Shown: piece by piece, positions 52,065 through 60,162 of the stretch
Numbering within the stretch: the stretch's first letter is position 1
Layout of the letters: the number at the start of each line of letters is the position of its first letter
Origin: Halobacillus faecis
Lineage (GTDB): Bacteria > Bacillota > Bacilli > Bacillales > Halobacillaceae
Direction: 5' to 3'
NCBI RefSeq assembly: GCF_007991335.1
Contig: NZ_BJYD01000012.1
Location: forward strand, 124,001-188,000
Length of the DNA: 64,000 bases
Notes under the pieces: model-generated
The model's input: only the letters and a program-made list of their open reading frames with translations
What the model was told of the DNA's origin: nothing
The model's database searches: none
Position numbers and translations under genes: made by a program

Positions 52065-52586
52065 TTACCGTTGCGGATTGACCTCTACGACCTTTTCTTG
52101 AGGTACCGTTGCGTTTTCCTCATCCGAATCTTCTTTAAGCTCGTTTTTCGCTTCTTTGGCTTTATCGCCAACTTCCTGTAAGTCTTCTCCGGCATCTTTC
52201 GCGGTATTTATGATTTCTTCAGACTCTTCTTTAATATCCTTGGCTTTATCAGCAATTTCTTTTCCTTGGTTGTTAAATACATCTTGAACGGTGGCGGCAG
52301 CTTCACTAACAATGTTTACGACATTGCGGACGCGTGTAACCAAGTCATCTTTTTTCGCAGATGGATCTTCTTTCACTTCAGAGGCATAGTCAGAAACGGC
52401 GTCTTTTGTTGAACGGGTGCCTTCTTTCAAACGTTTTCTTTCTTTAGGGTCTTTAATAAGAATAAAAGCTCCACCGACTAGTGCCCCTGTCAAAATAGCA
52501 ATCGGCAGCTTCTTATTGCCTCTTTTTTTAGGTGTTTGCGTTTGTGGTTGCTGGTTTACGGTTTGATTTACATTTTGGTTTTCCAT
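52065..52586 (-). CDS. YtxH-domain protein
   Basis: A 173-residue protein: Gln/Asn-rich N-terminus, one hydrophobic helix (LPIAILTGALVGGAFILI, about 27-44) followed by KDPKERKRLKEGTRS as in YtxH proteins, then a long charged coiled-coil-like tail (KDIKEESEEIINTAKDAGED). AAAGGGGAA precedes the ATG. Its start overlaps the stop of the small upstream gene (TAATG), so translation is coupled. YtxH proteins are general-stress proteins in B. subtilis with unknown role; similar domains occur in gas-vesicle accessory proteins. Confidence 0.85.
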   Translation of the reverse strand: MENQNVNQTVNQQPQTQTPKKRGNKKLPIAILTGALVGGAFILIKDPKERKRLKEGTRSTKDAVSDYASEVKEDPSAKKDDLVTRVRNVVNIVSEAAATVQDVFNNQGKEIADKAKDIKEESEEIINTAKDAGEDLQEVGDKAKEAKNELKEDSDEENATVPQEKVVEVNPQR

Positions 52587-52810
52587 TAGGAAGTTCCCCT
52601 TTCGATTGTTAAATTTTTTTGAGCTTCGATACGCATTTTTTCTTTCGTTGCTTGTAGGTCTTCATATTGATTTCTACCCGTATCATAAAATTCCTCTTTT
52701 TTGCGGTCATACTTCATTTTGGATATAGAGGGTTCCCTTATCCATATCCTCAACGCTAATCCACTAATAAAGCCGGCGCTGATGCCAACGATCCACTCAA
52801 GTGCCTTCAT
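52586..52810 (-). CDS. Small membrane protein in the DUF948 cluster
   Basis: A 74-residue protein starting MKALEWIVGISAGFISGLAL, one N-terminal helix followed by a charged tail (KYDRKKEEFYDTGRNQYEDL). I choose the ATG at 52808-52810 because it overlaps the stop of the upstream DUF948 gene as ATGA, a translational coupling arrangement; no other start has a site. It ends in TAATG with the YtxH gene. I do not recognise the family. Confidence 0.7.
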   Translation of the reverse strand: MKALEWIVGISAGFISGLALRIWIREPSISKMKYDRKKEEFYDTGRNQYEDLQATKEKMRIEAQKNLTIERGTS

Positions 52811-53256
52811 GATGACGTTGTCTCCAACTGAGCCGCTTTCAATGCTTTTCGTTTTTGTGAAAAGTAATACGTCAAAGCGAGAGCTCCGTAAACACCGCGC
52901 CAACCTTCTTCGTTGATTTTTTGTTCGCCTTCATGTGTGGTTTGCTTCAGTGAGTAAGTCATATCAACAAGAGAAGACGTAAGCTTCCTGGACGACTCAC
53001 CGATATCCCCGACGATATAGAAAAGAGGACTGAGAGCCCTGATCTTTTCATTCACATCTGCTAATGTATCATTGCTGTGATGCAGGACACCTGTCGTTTC
53101 TTTCATAACAGAATCCAGTTGCTCTGGAAGTTGATCGACGGTTTTTTTGACTCCGCCAAGAACACCTGCCAGGTTGTTCAATGCTTTAATGAGGAAAATA
53201 GAGACAATCGCAAAGGCGATTCCGATAATCAAAACACCGATTCCTAAAAAGTCCAT
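52807..53256 (-). CDS. DUF948 protein (second copy)
   Basis: A 149-residue protein with an N-terminal membrane helix (GIGVLIIGIAFAIVSIFLI), a coiled-coil segment with VKKTVDQLPEQLDSVMKETT, and a C-terminal YGALALTYYFSQKRK. DUF948 proteins are membrane-anchored, coiled-coil proteins without assigned function. It lies 19 bp behind another DUF948 gene and shares the opening pattern with it, so the two look like paralogues from duplication. Confidence 0.85.
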   Translation of the reverse strand: MDFLGIGVLIIGIAFAIVSIFLIKALNNLAGVLGGVKKTVDQLPEQLDSVMKETTGVLHHSNDTLADVNEKIRALSPLFYIVGDIGESSRKLTSSLVDMTYSLKQTTHEGEQKINEEGWRGVYGALALTYYFSQKRKALKAAQLETTSS

Positions 53257-53275
53257 CTGGAAAACCTCTCTTCTC

Positions 53276-53689
53276 TTATTGTACTTTTTTTCTCTTCCAT
53301 TTCAGATACAGTTCAATCGCTGCATCTCCCCAGCGGAGTGCTTTTGTGACTTTTTCATCTCTTTCGTGAGATGCGTGCGCGACACTTTCAGAAACACCTT
53401 GGATGGATTGATTCACATGACCGACAGTCGTACCGACATTGCTGAGGGCATCCATCAGACCGTCAAGTGTCTTCGTTTTGGTCTCAATATCTGAAGCAAT
53501 GTGATTCGTTTTCTTAAGTAAGCTTTCCGATTCTGTTGTGATGCCTTGCATCTGCCCTTCAACTTTTTCTAATGTTTGTGAAACACTCGTCATAGTACTC
53601 GATGCAGCTTTCAGTGTTTTCACAACGAAAATGGCTATGAATGCAAAGGCAATCGCGATGATGAGTAAACTGATTCCCGCTAATGACAT
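53276..53689 (-). CDS. DUF948 protein (first copy)
   Basis: A 137-residue protein with an N-terminal helix (SLLIIAIAFAFIAIFVV), then a long heptad-rich region (TSVSQTLEKVEGQMQGITTE, IETKTKTLDGLMDALSNVG) and a basic end LKWKRKKVQ. Same DUF948 architecture as the next gene. AGAGGTGA precedes the ATG. It heads the listed part of a four-gene cluster (DUF948, DUF948, small membrane protein, YtxH); a 38-codon ORF lies 15 bp upstream. Confidence 0.85.
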   Translation of the reverse strand: MSLAGISLLIIAIAFAFIAIFVVKTLKAASSTMTSVSQTLEKVEGQMQGITTESESLLKKTNHIASDIETKTKTLDGLMDALSNVGTTVGHVNQSIQGVSESVAHASHERDEKVTKALRWGDAAIELYLKWKRKKVQ

Positions 53690-53704
53690 GACTCTTCACC
53701 TCTT

Positions 53705-53821
53705 TTATGTTTTAGGGATTTCTCTATCTGTCTTTTTGCCAATAGAGAAAAAAGCCACTGGAGCATTTTCCTCCAGCCGACCCGTTAATTCTTGTAAAGC
53801 TATACCACTAATCTTTTTCAA
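53705..53821 (-). CDS. Candidate 38-residue small protein upstream of the DUF948 cluster
   Basis: Starts at TTG (53819-53821) with CGAGGAGAG 7 nt upstream, a strong site, and reads LKKISGIALQELTG at the start and GKKTDREIPKT at the end, with no unusual codons. Its stop is 15 bp from the first DUF948 gene, so it would be the first gene of that cluster. I recognise no homologue. The same DNA contains GTTTCA-N14-TGGTAT, close to the sigma-B consensus, so the region could instead be promoter; both readings remain open. Confidence 0.45.
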   Translation of the reverse strand: MKKISGIALQELTGRLEENAPVAFFSIGKKTDREIPKT

Positions 53822-54176
53822 TGAAACACTCTCCTCGCTAGAAGTTTATGTAATTCGGAAGAATCGTCCATTTTCCTCAAAACTAGGAATAGCGTTTCCT
53901 TTCTTTCCGGGATTAATAGGCTACTCATGACTCCTTGATCTTTGCAAGATAATTCCTGACCACAACGAATCTAATCAGGTTGTCTTCCGACCATACCTTG
54001 AATAAAAATCCTCTTGGCTGAGGCTTTTCTTATTTAAAGGTTGAGAGTCAGTCAAAATATAAAAAGAAATCTTCCAATCAAAATCTCGGTCTGTTTACCA
54101 CTATAAAAGTCCTATATTTGGAATCTTTTGTATGAGTAAGGTTTTTCCATAAAAGGAAGAGGGAAGTACATAATAA

Positions 54177-54190
54177 TGCAAGCGCTTACT
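54177..54190 (+). promoter_or_regulatory. Candidate cre (CcpA) site ahead of the glycogen operon
   Basis: TGCAAGCGCTTACT fits TGNAANCGNTNNCW with a central AAGCGCTT palindrome. It is 98 bp upstream of the -35 described below. The rest of the gap 53822-54402 shows no gene. Confidence 0.6.
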
Positions 54191-54287
54191 TATAAACGTT
54201 AATTTAAAAGTAAGCAGGAATAAGGGGTATGTATAAAAATCCGTCACGATTCGACAAAACTTTTCAGAAAATTTTTATTAATAGCAA

Positions 54288-54316
54288 TTGTAAAAGAGGT
54301 TTTCTGATTTTATGAT
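54288..54316 (+). promoter_or_regulatory. Sigma-A promoter of the glycogen operon
   Basis: TTGTAA (54288-54293), a 17-nt spacer and TATGAT (54311-54316), 87 bp ahead of the glgB start. Confidence 0.65.
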
Positions 54317-54402
54317 GAATATAGGCAAAAATAAAACACGTAATTTTTTTGCATGTTCATCTACAAAAACTAACAATCTACTAATTAAAGAGGAGTGATG
54401 GT

Positions 54403-56322
54403 GTGGTCCAAGATACAACTTTAGAGCATGATATCTATTTATTCCATGAAGGAAACCTCCGCTACAGTCACAGGCTGCTCGGGGCGCATCCGGAGACGAG
54501 AAACGGTGAGAAAGGCGTCCGTTTTGCTGTCTGGGCCCCGAATGCGGTTCAAGTGAGCGTCGTCGGAATGTTCAATGAGTGGGACGGCCGGGAGAATCCG
54601 ATGGAAAAAATCAATGATAACGGAATTTGGATCGCCTTCATTCCTGGTCTTGAAAAAGGCACGATCTACAAGTATGAGATCTTAACGGCTCACGGACATC
54701 TACAGCTGAAAGCGGATCCATATGCAATCTCCAGTGAGCTTCGCCCTGATACGGCTTCTGTCGTCTACCCTTTGGACAATTACTCTTGGGGTGATGACGA
54801 ATGGATGAAGCAAAGAAAGGCGAAGAATCCCTATGAATCTCCGATGTCCATCTACGAGCTTCATCTAGGATCATGGAAAAACATCGAACCTGAGGTCTTT
54901 TATAATTATCGGGACTACGCTGACACGGTGATCCCTTACGTTAAAGATCTAGGGTACACCCATATTGAACTCCTTCCATTGACAGAGCACCCTTTTGATC
55001 GTTCATGGGGCTACCAGGCGACCGGGTACTATTCTGTCACCTCCCGTTATGGAACCCCCGATGATTTCAAATATTTTGTCGACCAGTGTCACAAATATGG
55101 GATCGGTGTCATATTGGATTGGGTTCCGGGTCATTTCTGTAAGGATGCCCATGGGTTGCGCCGGTTTGATGGTGAAGCTCTCTATGAATATGCGAACCCC
55201 AGTAAAGCTGAAAAAACGCAGTGGGGCACGCTTACATTCGATTTTGCCAGACATGAAGTACAAAGCTTCCTCATTTCCAATGCGATCTACTGGTTGAAGG
55301 AATACCACCTCGATGGTTTGCGCGTGGATGCTGTAGCGAGCATGCTTTATTTAGATTTCGGCAAGGAAGATGGCGAATGGGAGCTGAATGAGTACGGCGG
55401 CCGTGAAAATCTTGAAGCCGTATCATTCATTAAGAAAATGAACGAAGCAATCTTTGAGGAAACGCCTGATGTGTTAATGATGGCCGAAGAGTCCACCTCG
55501 TGGCCGCTTGTCAGTGCGCCAACGTATATAGGCGGCCTCGGCTTCAATTATAAATGGAACATGGGCTGGATGAACGACATGCTCAAGTACATGGAGATGG
55601 ATCCGATTCACCGGAAGTACCACCATAACTTGATCACCTTCTCCTTGTTCTATGCTTTTTCCGAAAATTTTGTATTACCGATTTCTCATGATGAGGTCGT
55701 TCATGGCAAGAAGTCGTTACTAAATAAAATGCCGGGTGATTACTGGCAGAAGTTTGCGAACTTGCGAGCTTTTCTAGCCTATATGTATGCCCACCCAGGG
55801 AAAAAACTCATGTTCATGGGAGGTGAATTCGGACAGTTCGATGAGTGGAAAGATTTAGAGGATCTCGATTGGGAGCTTTTGGATTATGATTCCCATGCCT
55901 CCATATTGGATTATACGAAACAACTGCACCAATTGTATCAAGATATGCCTGCCTTATGGGAACTCGACCATAAGGAAGAAGGCTTCATGTGGATCGATGC
56001 CAACAACTACGAGCAGAGCATCATATCATTCGTCCGCAACAGTCGAACATCGAATGACCAACTGGTGGTCGTCTGCAACTTCACTCCAGAAGTTTACCAC
56101 GATTACAAAGTAGGAGTACCGAAACACGGCTCATATAAAGAAATCTTCTCGAGCGACGCGGAACATTTCGGAGGTTCTGGACAGACAAACGGTCTGCCTT
56201 TAGAAAGCGTACCTTCTCCATGGCAAGGACAAGATCAGCATATTACCATGACGATTCCCCCGCTCGGTGTGAGCTTCTTGAAAAGAACTTCAGTATCCAA
56301 GGAGGAAAATCATGAAAAATAA
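54403..56322 (+). CDS. glgB: 1,4-alpha-glucan branching enzyme
   Basis: A 639-residue GH13 enzyme that makes the alpha-1,6 branches of glycogen. The N-terminal CBM48 module (about 20-125) includes [20 protein letters not shown]; the barrel has [20 protein letters not shown], nucleophile Asp309 in GLRVDAVAS, acid/base Glu362 in MMAEEST and the third acid in ISHDEVVHG. It starts at GTG 54403, 7 nt behind GAGGAG. Its last 11 bases overlap glgC. It is the first gene of glgB-C-D-A-P, the B. subtilis order. Confidence 0.96.
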   Translation: MVQDTTLEHDIYLFHEGNLRYSHRLLGAHPETRNGEKGVRFAVWAPNAVQVSVVGMFNEWDGRENPMEKINDNGIWIAFIPGLEKGTIYKYEILTAHGHLQLKADPYAISSELRPDTASVVYPLDNYSWGDDEWMKQRKAKNPYESPMSIYELHLGSWKNIEPEVFYNYRDYADTVIPYVKDLGYTHIELLPLTEHPFDRSWGYQATGYYSVTSRYGTPDDFKYFVDQCHKYGIGVILDWVPGHFCKDAHGLRRFDGEALYEYANPSKAEKTQWGTLTFDFARHEVQSFLISNAIYWLKEYHLDGLRVDAVASMLYLDFGKEDGEWELNEYGGRENLEAVSFIKKMNEAIFEETPDVLMMAEESTSWPLVSAPTYIGGLGFNYKWNMGWMNDMLKYMEMDPIHRKYHHNLITFSLFYAFSENFVLPISHDEVVHGKKSLLNKMPGDYWQKFANLRAFLAYMYAHPGKKLMFMGGEFGQFDEWKDLEDLDWELLDYDSHASILDYTKQLHQLYQDMPALWELDHKEEGFMWIDANNYEQSIISFVRNSRTSNDQLVVVCNFTPEVYHDYKVGVPKHGSYKEIFSSDAEHFGGSGQTNGLPLESVPSPWQGQDQHITMTIPPLGVSFLKRTSVSKEENHEK

Positions 56323-57472
56323 AGAATGTGTAGCAATGCTTCTGGCTGGCGGTCAAGGCACCAGACTGAAGTCATTAACCAAACAAATTGCAAAGCCAGC
56401 GGTTTACTTTGGTGGAAAATACAGAATCATAGACTTTCCATTGAGCAATTGTACGAATTCAGGCATCGACACGGTCGGTGTCCTTACCCAATATGAACCA
56501 TTGATTTTAAACGACTATATCGGCATTGGAGACACATGGGATCTTGACCGCAAGTATGGCGGTGTTTCCGTTCTCCCTCCATTCATGCAGGCCGAAGGCG
56601 GTGGGTGGTACACCGGAACAGCCAACGCCATTTACCGTAACTTGAAGTTTTTGAATCAATACGACCCGGAACACGTTCTCGTACTTTCCGGTGATCATAT
56701 TTATAGAATGGATTATGGTGCAATGCTTGATTATCACAAAGGGTCCGGTGCTGATGCAACGATATCGGTTATTGAAGTGCCGTGGGATGATGCCAGCCGT
56801 TTTGGCATTATGAACACGGATGGAGATGGAAGAATTACTGAGTTCGATGAAAAACCAGAGAATCCGAAGAGCAACCTGGCGTCTATGGGTGTTTATATCT
56901 TCCGTTGGGATGTTTTGAAACAGTACCTGATTGAAGATGCGGAGAAAGAAAATTCTTCCCATGACTTCGGGAAGGACATCATTCCAGCTCTTCTTTATGA
57001 TTATAAAAAATTGATGGCTTACACGTTCGAAGGTTACTGGAAGGATGTCGGGACGGTCGACAGCCTTTGGGAAGCGAACATGGACCTTCTGAAGAAGGAG
57101 CCTGAGTTGGATTTGAGTGACCAAAAGTGGCGCATCTATTCAAAGAACCCGAATCAGCCGCCGCAATATATCGCACCAACAGCTCACGTGAGAAATGCAT
57201 TGATCAATGAAGGGTGCCGAATTAAAGGGACCATAGATACATCGATCATTTTCTATGGTGTCCACGTGGATGAAACTTCTGTTGTCAAAGACAGTGTCAT
57301 CATGCCTGATGTAAAAATCGGTAAAAATGTGAAGATTCACCGTGCCATCATTTCAAAAGGCAGCGTCATTGAAGATGGAGCGGTCATCGGCGACCCATCA
57401 CCAGACAGCGAAATCACACTCGTGGCAGATGAGGGAAGTGTCCTTGCCACAAGTTATGCTACCAATAGTTAA
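56312..57472 (+). CDS. glgC: Glucose-1-phosphate adenylyltransferase, catalytic subunit
   Basis: A 386-residue enzyme making ADP-glucose from glucose-1-phosphate and ATP, the committed step to glycogen. The N-terminal nucleotidyltransferase domain has [28 protein letters not shown] and [10 protein letters not shown]; the C-terminal left-handed beta-helix carries hexapeptide repeats ([20 protein letters not shown]). AAGGAGG lies within the end of glgB, and the genes overlap by 11 bp. It is expected to work as a complex with GlgD. Confidence 0.96.
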   Translation: MKNKECVAMLLAGGQGTRLKSLTKQIAKPAVYFGGKYRIIDFPLSNCTNSGIDTVGVLTQYEPLILNDYIGIGDTWDLDRKYGGVSVLPPFMQAEGGGWYTGTANAIYRNLKFLNQYDPEHVLVLSGDHIYRMDYGAMLDYHKGSGADATISVIEVPWDDASRFGIMNTDGDGRITEFDEKPENPKSNLASMGVYIFRWDVLKQYLIEDAEKENSSHDFGKDIIPALLYDYKKLMAYTFEGYWKDVGTVDSLWEANMDLLKKEPELDLSDQKWRIYSKNPNQPPQYIAPTAHVRNALINEGCRIKGTIDTSIIFYGVHVDETSVVKDSVIMPDVKIGKNVKIHRAIISKGSVIEDGAVIGDPSPDSEITLVADEGSVLATSYATNS

Positions 57473-57484
57473 AGGGAGGATCTT

Positions 57485-58591
57485 ATGGATCGTATAGCAG
57501 GAATCATAAACTTAGATCACGAACAAGACATGTTGGATGAGTTGACCTATTTCCGTTGTGGCGCAGCCGTACCATTTGCGGGGCGTTACCGGATGATCGA
57601 CTTTGCCATTTCAAATATGACGAATTCCCGGATCGAATCCGTGGCGGTATTCGCCCGCAGAAAGTACCGCTCCCTGATGGACCATTTGGAGCAAGGGAAA
57701 GCATGGGACTTGGACCGCAAGCGTGGAGGGTTGTTCATCCTTCCTCCAGACTGGAATGATCCAACAGACATCTCACGAGGGGACTTGCAGCATTTCCACA
57801 ACAATATCGATTTCATCAATCGAACGTTAGCCAACTATATCGTCGTCTCGGGTTCTCAGCATATCTGCAATATCAACTATCAAGATGTCCTACAAGAACA
57901 TAAGAGCTCTGGTGCAGATGTTACGGTTGTCTATAAAAAAGTGGATGAACTTTACCCAGAACATCAAAGAGCCCACAAGCTTGACGTAGATGAAGACAAC
58001 CGGGTGACAGCGATCCACAATGATCATAGCAATAACAATGTGTACATGGATATGTACATTATTGAGAAAGATCTTTTATACAGTTCGATCGAGAAATGCA
58101 TCGCCCACGGCTGTTCCCATTTCTTCCTGGATGGGATCAAAGCCAAATTGCCTGAAATCAACATCCATGCGTATGAATACCATGGTGGTCATGCCTTAGT
58201 GAATTCTGTGGAAAGCTACTATCGCAACAGTGCGAAGCTATTAAATCCAGAGGAACACGATGAATTGTTCAAAGACGATGCTCCCGTGTTCACGAAAATC
58301 AAAAATGAAGCACCTTCCAACTATACGGCTACATCCAACGTTTCCAATACCATGGTTGCCAATGGATGTGTCATTGAAGGTCATGTTGAAGACAGCATTC
58401 TCTTCCGCGGTGTAAAAGTTGCTGAAGGAGCGGTTATCAAAAATTCCATCATTATGCAGCGTTGTGAAATTGATAGCAATGCCGTTTTAGAAAACGTCAT
58501 CCTGGATAAAGATTGCAGCATTTCAAACGGAAAGACATTAATCGGTGCTCCAGAGAAGCCGTATGTCGTAGCGAAAAGAAGAACAATGTAA
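57485..58591 (+). CDS. glgD: GlgD, non-catalytic-type subunit of ADP-glucose pyrophosphorylase
   Basis: A 368-residue GlgC paralogue. It keeps the Rossmann-like and beta-helix parts but the N-terminal nucleotide loop is altered: the [12 protein letters not shown] of GlgC is replaced by a short CGAAVPFAGRYRM-like stretch, so the key Arg and Lys are missing. In Bacillus GlgD stimulates GlgC rather than acting alone. It begins 12 bp after glgC. A hairpin follows before glgA. Confidence 0.93.
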   Translation: MDRIAGIINLDHEQDMLDELTYFRCGAAVPFAGRYRMIDFAISNMTNSRIESVAVFARRKYRSLMDHLEQGKAWDLDRKRGGLFILPPDWNDPTDISRGDLQHFHNNIDFINRTLANYIVVSGSQHICNINYQDVLQEHKSSGADVTVVYKKVDELYPEHQRAHKLDVDEDNRVTAIHNDHSNNNVYMDMYIIEKDLLYSSIEKCIAHGCSHFFLDGIKAKLPEINIHAYEYHGGHALVNSVESYYRNSAKLLNPEEHDELFKDDAPVFTKIKNEAPSNYTATSNVSNTMVANGCVIEGHVEDSILFRGVKVAEGAVIKNSIIMQRCEIDSNAVLENVILDKDCSISNGKTLIGAPEKPYVVAKRRTM

Positions 58592-58601
58592 CACCCCAAT
58601 G

Positions 58602-58644
58602 GAAGGGACTGTCCGGATCTCATCACTCTGACAGTCCTTTTCAT
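58602..58644 (+). terminator. Hairpin between glgD and glgA
   Basis: GGACTGTC and GACAGTCC around a 15-nt loop, followed by TTTTC. Probably a partial terminator that tunes downstream genes, since glgA-glgP follow in the same direction. Confidence 0.65.
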
Positions 58645-58708
58645 GTAATCAGCGCATACGTGATGTTTTGAACATGTTTCTAACAAAATTTTAAGGAGTG
58701 GGTCAAAC

Positions 58709-60139
58709 GTGAATGTATTGATGATTGGATCTGAGTGTACCCCTTTTATAAAAACAGGTGGTCTTGCCGATGTTCTCGGTTCTCTCCCTCATGCCTTGAA
58801 AAAGCAGGGCGCGGATGTCAGAGTCGTCCTACCGAAATATGAAAACATGGATGATCACTGGAAAGAACAGCTGGAACACCTAGGTGAAATGAATGTGCAG
58901 CTTGGCTGGCGCAGCCAATATGCAGGAATCGAATACATCAATTATGAAGGCATTCCTGTTTATTTCATAGATAACGAGTATTATTTCAAGCGTTCCAATC
59001 TATATGGATACGACGATGAAGCAGAACGGTTCGTATTCTTTAACCGTGCCGTAATGGATTGGGTCTGTGAGATGGACTGGACACCTGATGTTTTGCATTG
59101 CCACGACTGGCAGACTGGGTTGATTCCGGTTTACTTACATACCCACTACAAGGATGTCGAGAAACTTCAAGGTATGAAAACCGTTTTTACGATCCATAAT
59201 TTGAAGTATCAAGGCGTATTTGCCCAATCTGTGCTTCATGATTTGATGGATTTTGATGAGAGCATGATGACGGATGATGCGTTTGAATTCTTTGGAGACA
59301 TCAATTTTATGAAAGGGGCCTTGAATTACGCGGATTTCATTACAACGGTCAGTGAAACTTACGCAAAGGAGATTCAAACGCCTTATTATGGGGAAAACCT
59401 AGATGGAGTGTTACGAAAACGTACTGATGAATTGATTGGGATCGTCAACGGCATCGACGATCAAAACTATAACCCTATGAAAGACGATACCCTGGCATTT
59501 CCTTATCGCAGTTCTTTAATTAAGAAAGGCCAAAACAAAATGTGGTTGCAGGCAGAGCTTGGTTTGCCGGTCAGAAAAGATGTTCCAATGATTGGCATCG
59601 TTTCCAGGCTTGTGGAGCAAAAAGGATTCGATTTGATCGGACGGGTCATTGATGAGTTATTACATCACGAAGATGTTCAGATCGTCCTGCTTGGTACCGG
59701 TGAATACCAATATGAACAGATGCTCCAGTGGGTTCAGCACCGACACCCAGAAAAAATGTCAACGAACATCCGATTTTCAGAACCTTTTTCCAGACAGATT
59801 TATGCGGCGAGTGATCTATTTCTTATGCCGTCCCGTTTTGAACCATGCGGCATCGGCCAGTTGATCGCTTTACGATACTTGGCTGCTCCAATTGTAAGGG
59901 AAACGGGTGGACTTGTGGACACCGTTCAACCATATAATGAAGAGACGGGAGAAGGGAACGGATTTACGTTTACAAACTACAACGCCCATGACATGCTGTA
60001 CACCATTCGCAGAGCACTCGAATTCTATCAGGAACCTGCTGCTTGGCAGAATCTTGTGAAGAACATTTGCAAGAGTAAGTTCACATGGAAAAACTCTGCT
60101 GAACAATATATGGATCTTTATCAATCCATGTTTCGTTAG
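58709..60139 (+). CDS. glgA: Glycogen synthase (ADP-glucose)
   Basis: A 476-residue GT5 glycosyltransferase that extends alpha-1,4-glucan from ADP-glucose. The N-terminal K-x-G-G-L motif appears as FIKTGGLADVLGSLP; VLHCHDWQTGLIPVYL and GIVSRLVEQKGFDLI are present, as is the catalytic SRFEPCGIGQLIALRY near residue 375. AAGGAGTGG precedes the GTG/ATG-proximal start. It is 117 bp from glgD across a hairpin and 23 bp ahead of glgP. Confidence 0.96.
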   Translation: MNVLMIGSECTPFIKTGGLADVLGSLPHALKKQGADVRVVLPKYENMDDHWKEQLEHLGEMNVQLGWRSQYAGIEYINYEGIPVYFIDNEYYFKRSNLYGYDDEAERFVFFNRAVMDWVCEMDWTPDVLHCHDWQTGLIPVYLHTHYKDVEKLQGMKTVFTIHNLKYQGVFAQSVLHDLMDFDESMMTDDAFEFFGDINFMKGALNYADFITTVSETYAKEIQTPYYGENLDGVLRKRTDELIGIVNGIDDQNYNPMKDDTLAFPYRSSLIKKGQNKMWLQAELGLPVRKDVPMIGIVSRLVEQKGFDLIGRVIDELLHHEDVQIVLLGTGEYQYEQMLQWVQHRHPEKMSTNIRFSEPFSRQIYAASDLFLMPSRFEPCGIGQLIALRYLAAPIVRETGGLVDTVQPYNEETGEGNGFTFTNYNAHDMLYTIRRALEFYQEPAAWQNLVKNICKSKFTWKNSAEQYMDLYQSMFR

Positions 60140-60162
60140 CAGGGGTGATAGGAGGAACCTTC

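Noticed and set aside
51867-52181. 104-codon plus-strand frame after hemAT
   Set aside because: Runs through the terminator at 52017-52056 and antisense into the YtxH gene; no start signal.
56507-57124. 205-codon minus-strand frame
   Set aside because: Antisense to the conserved glgC gene; composition is that of a shadow frame.
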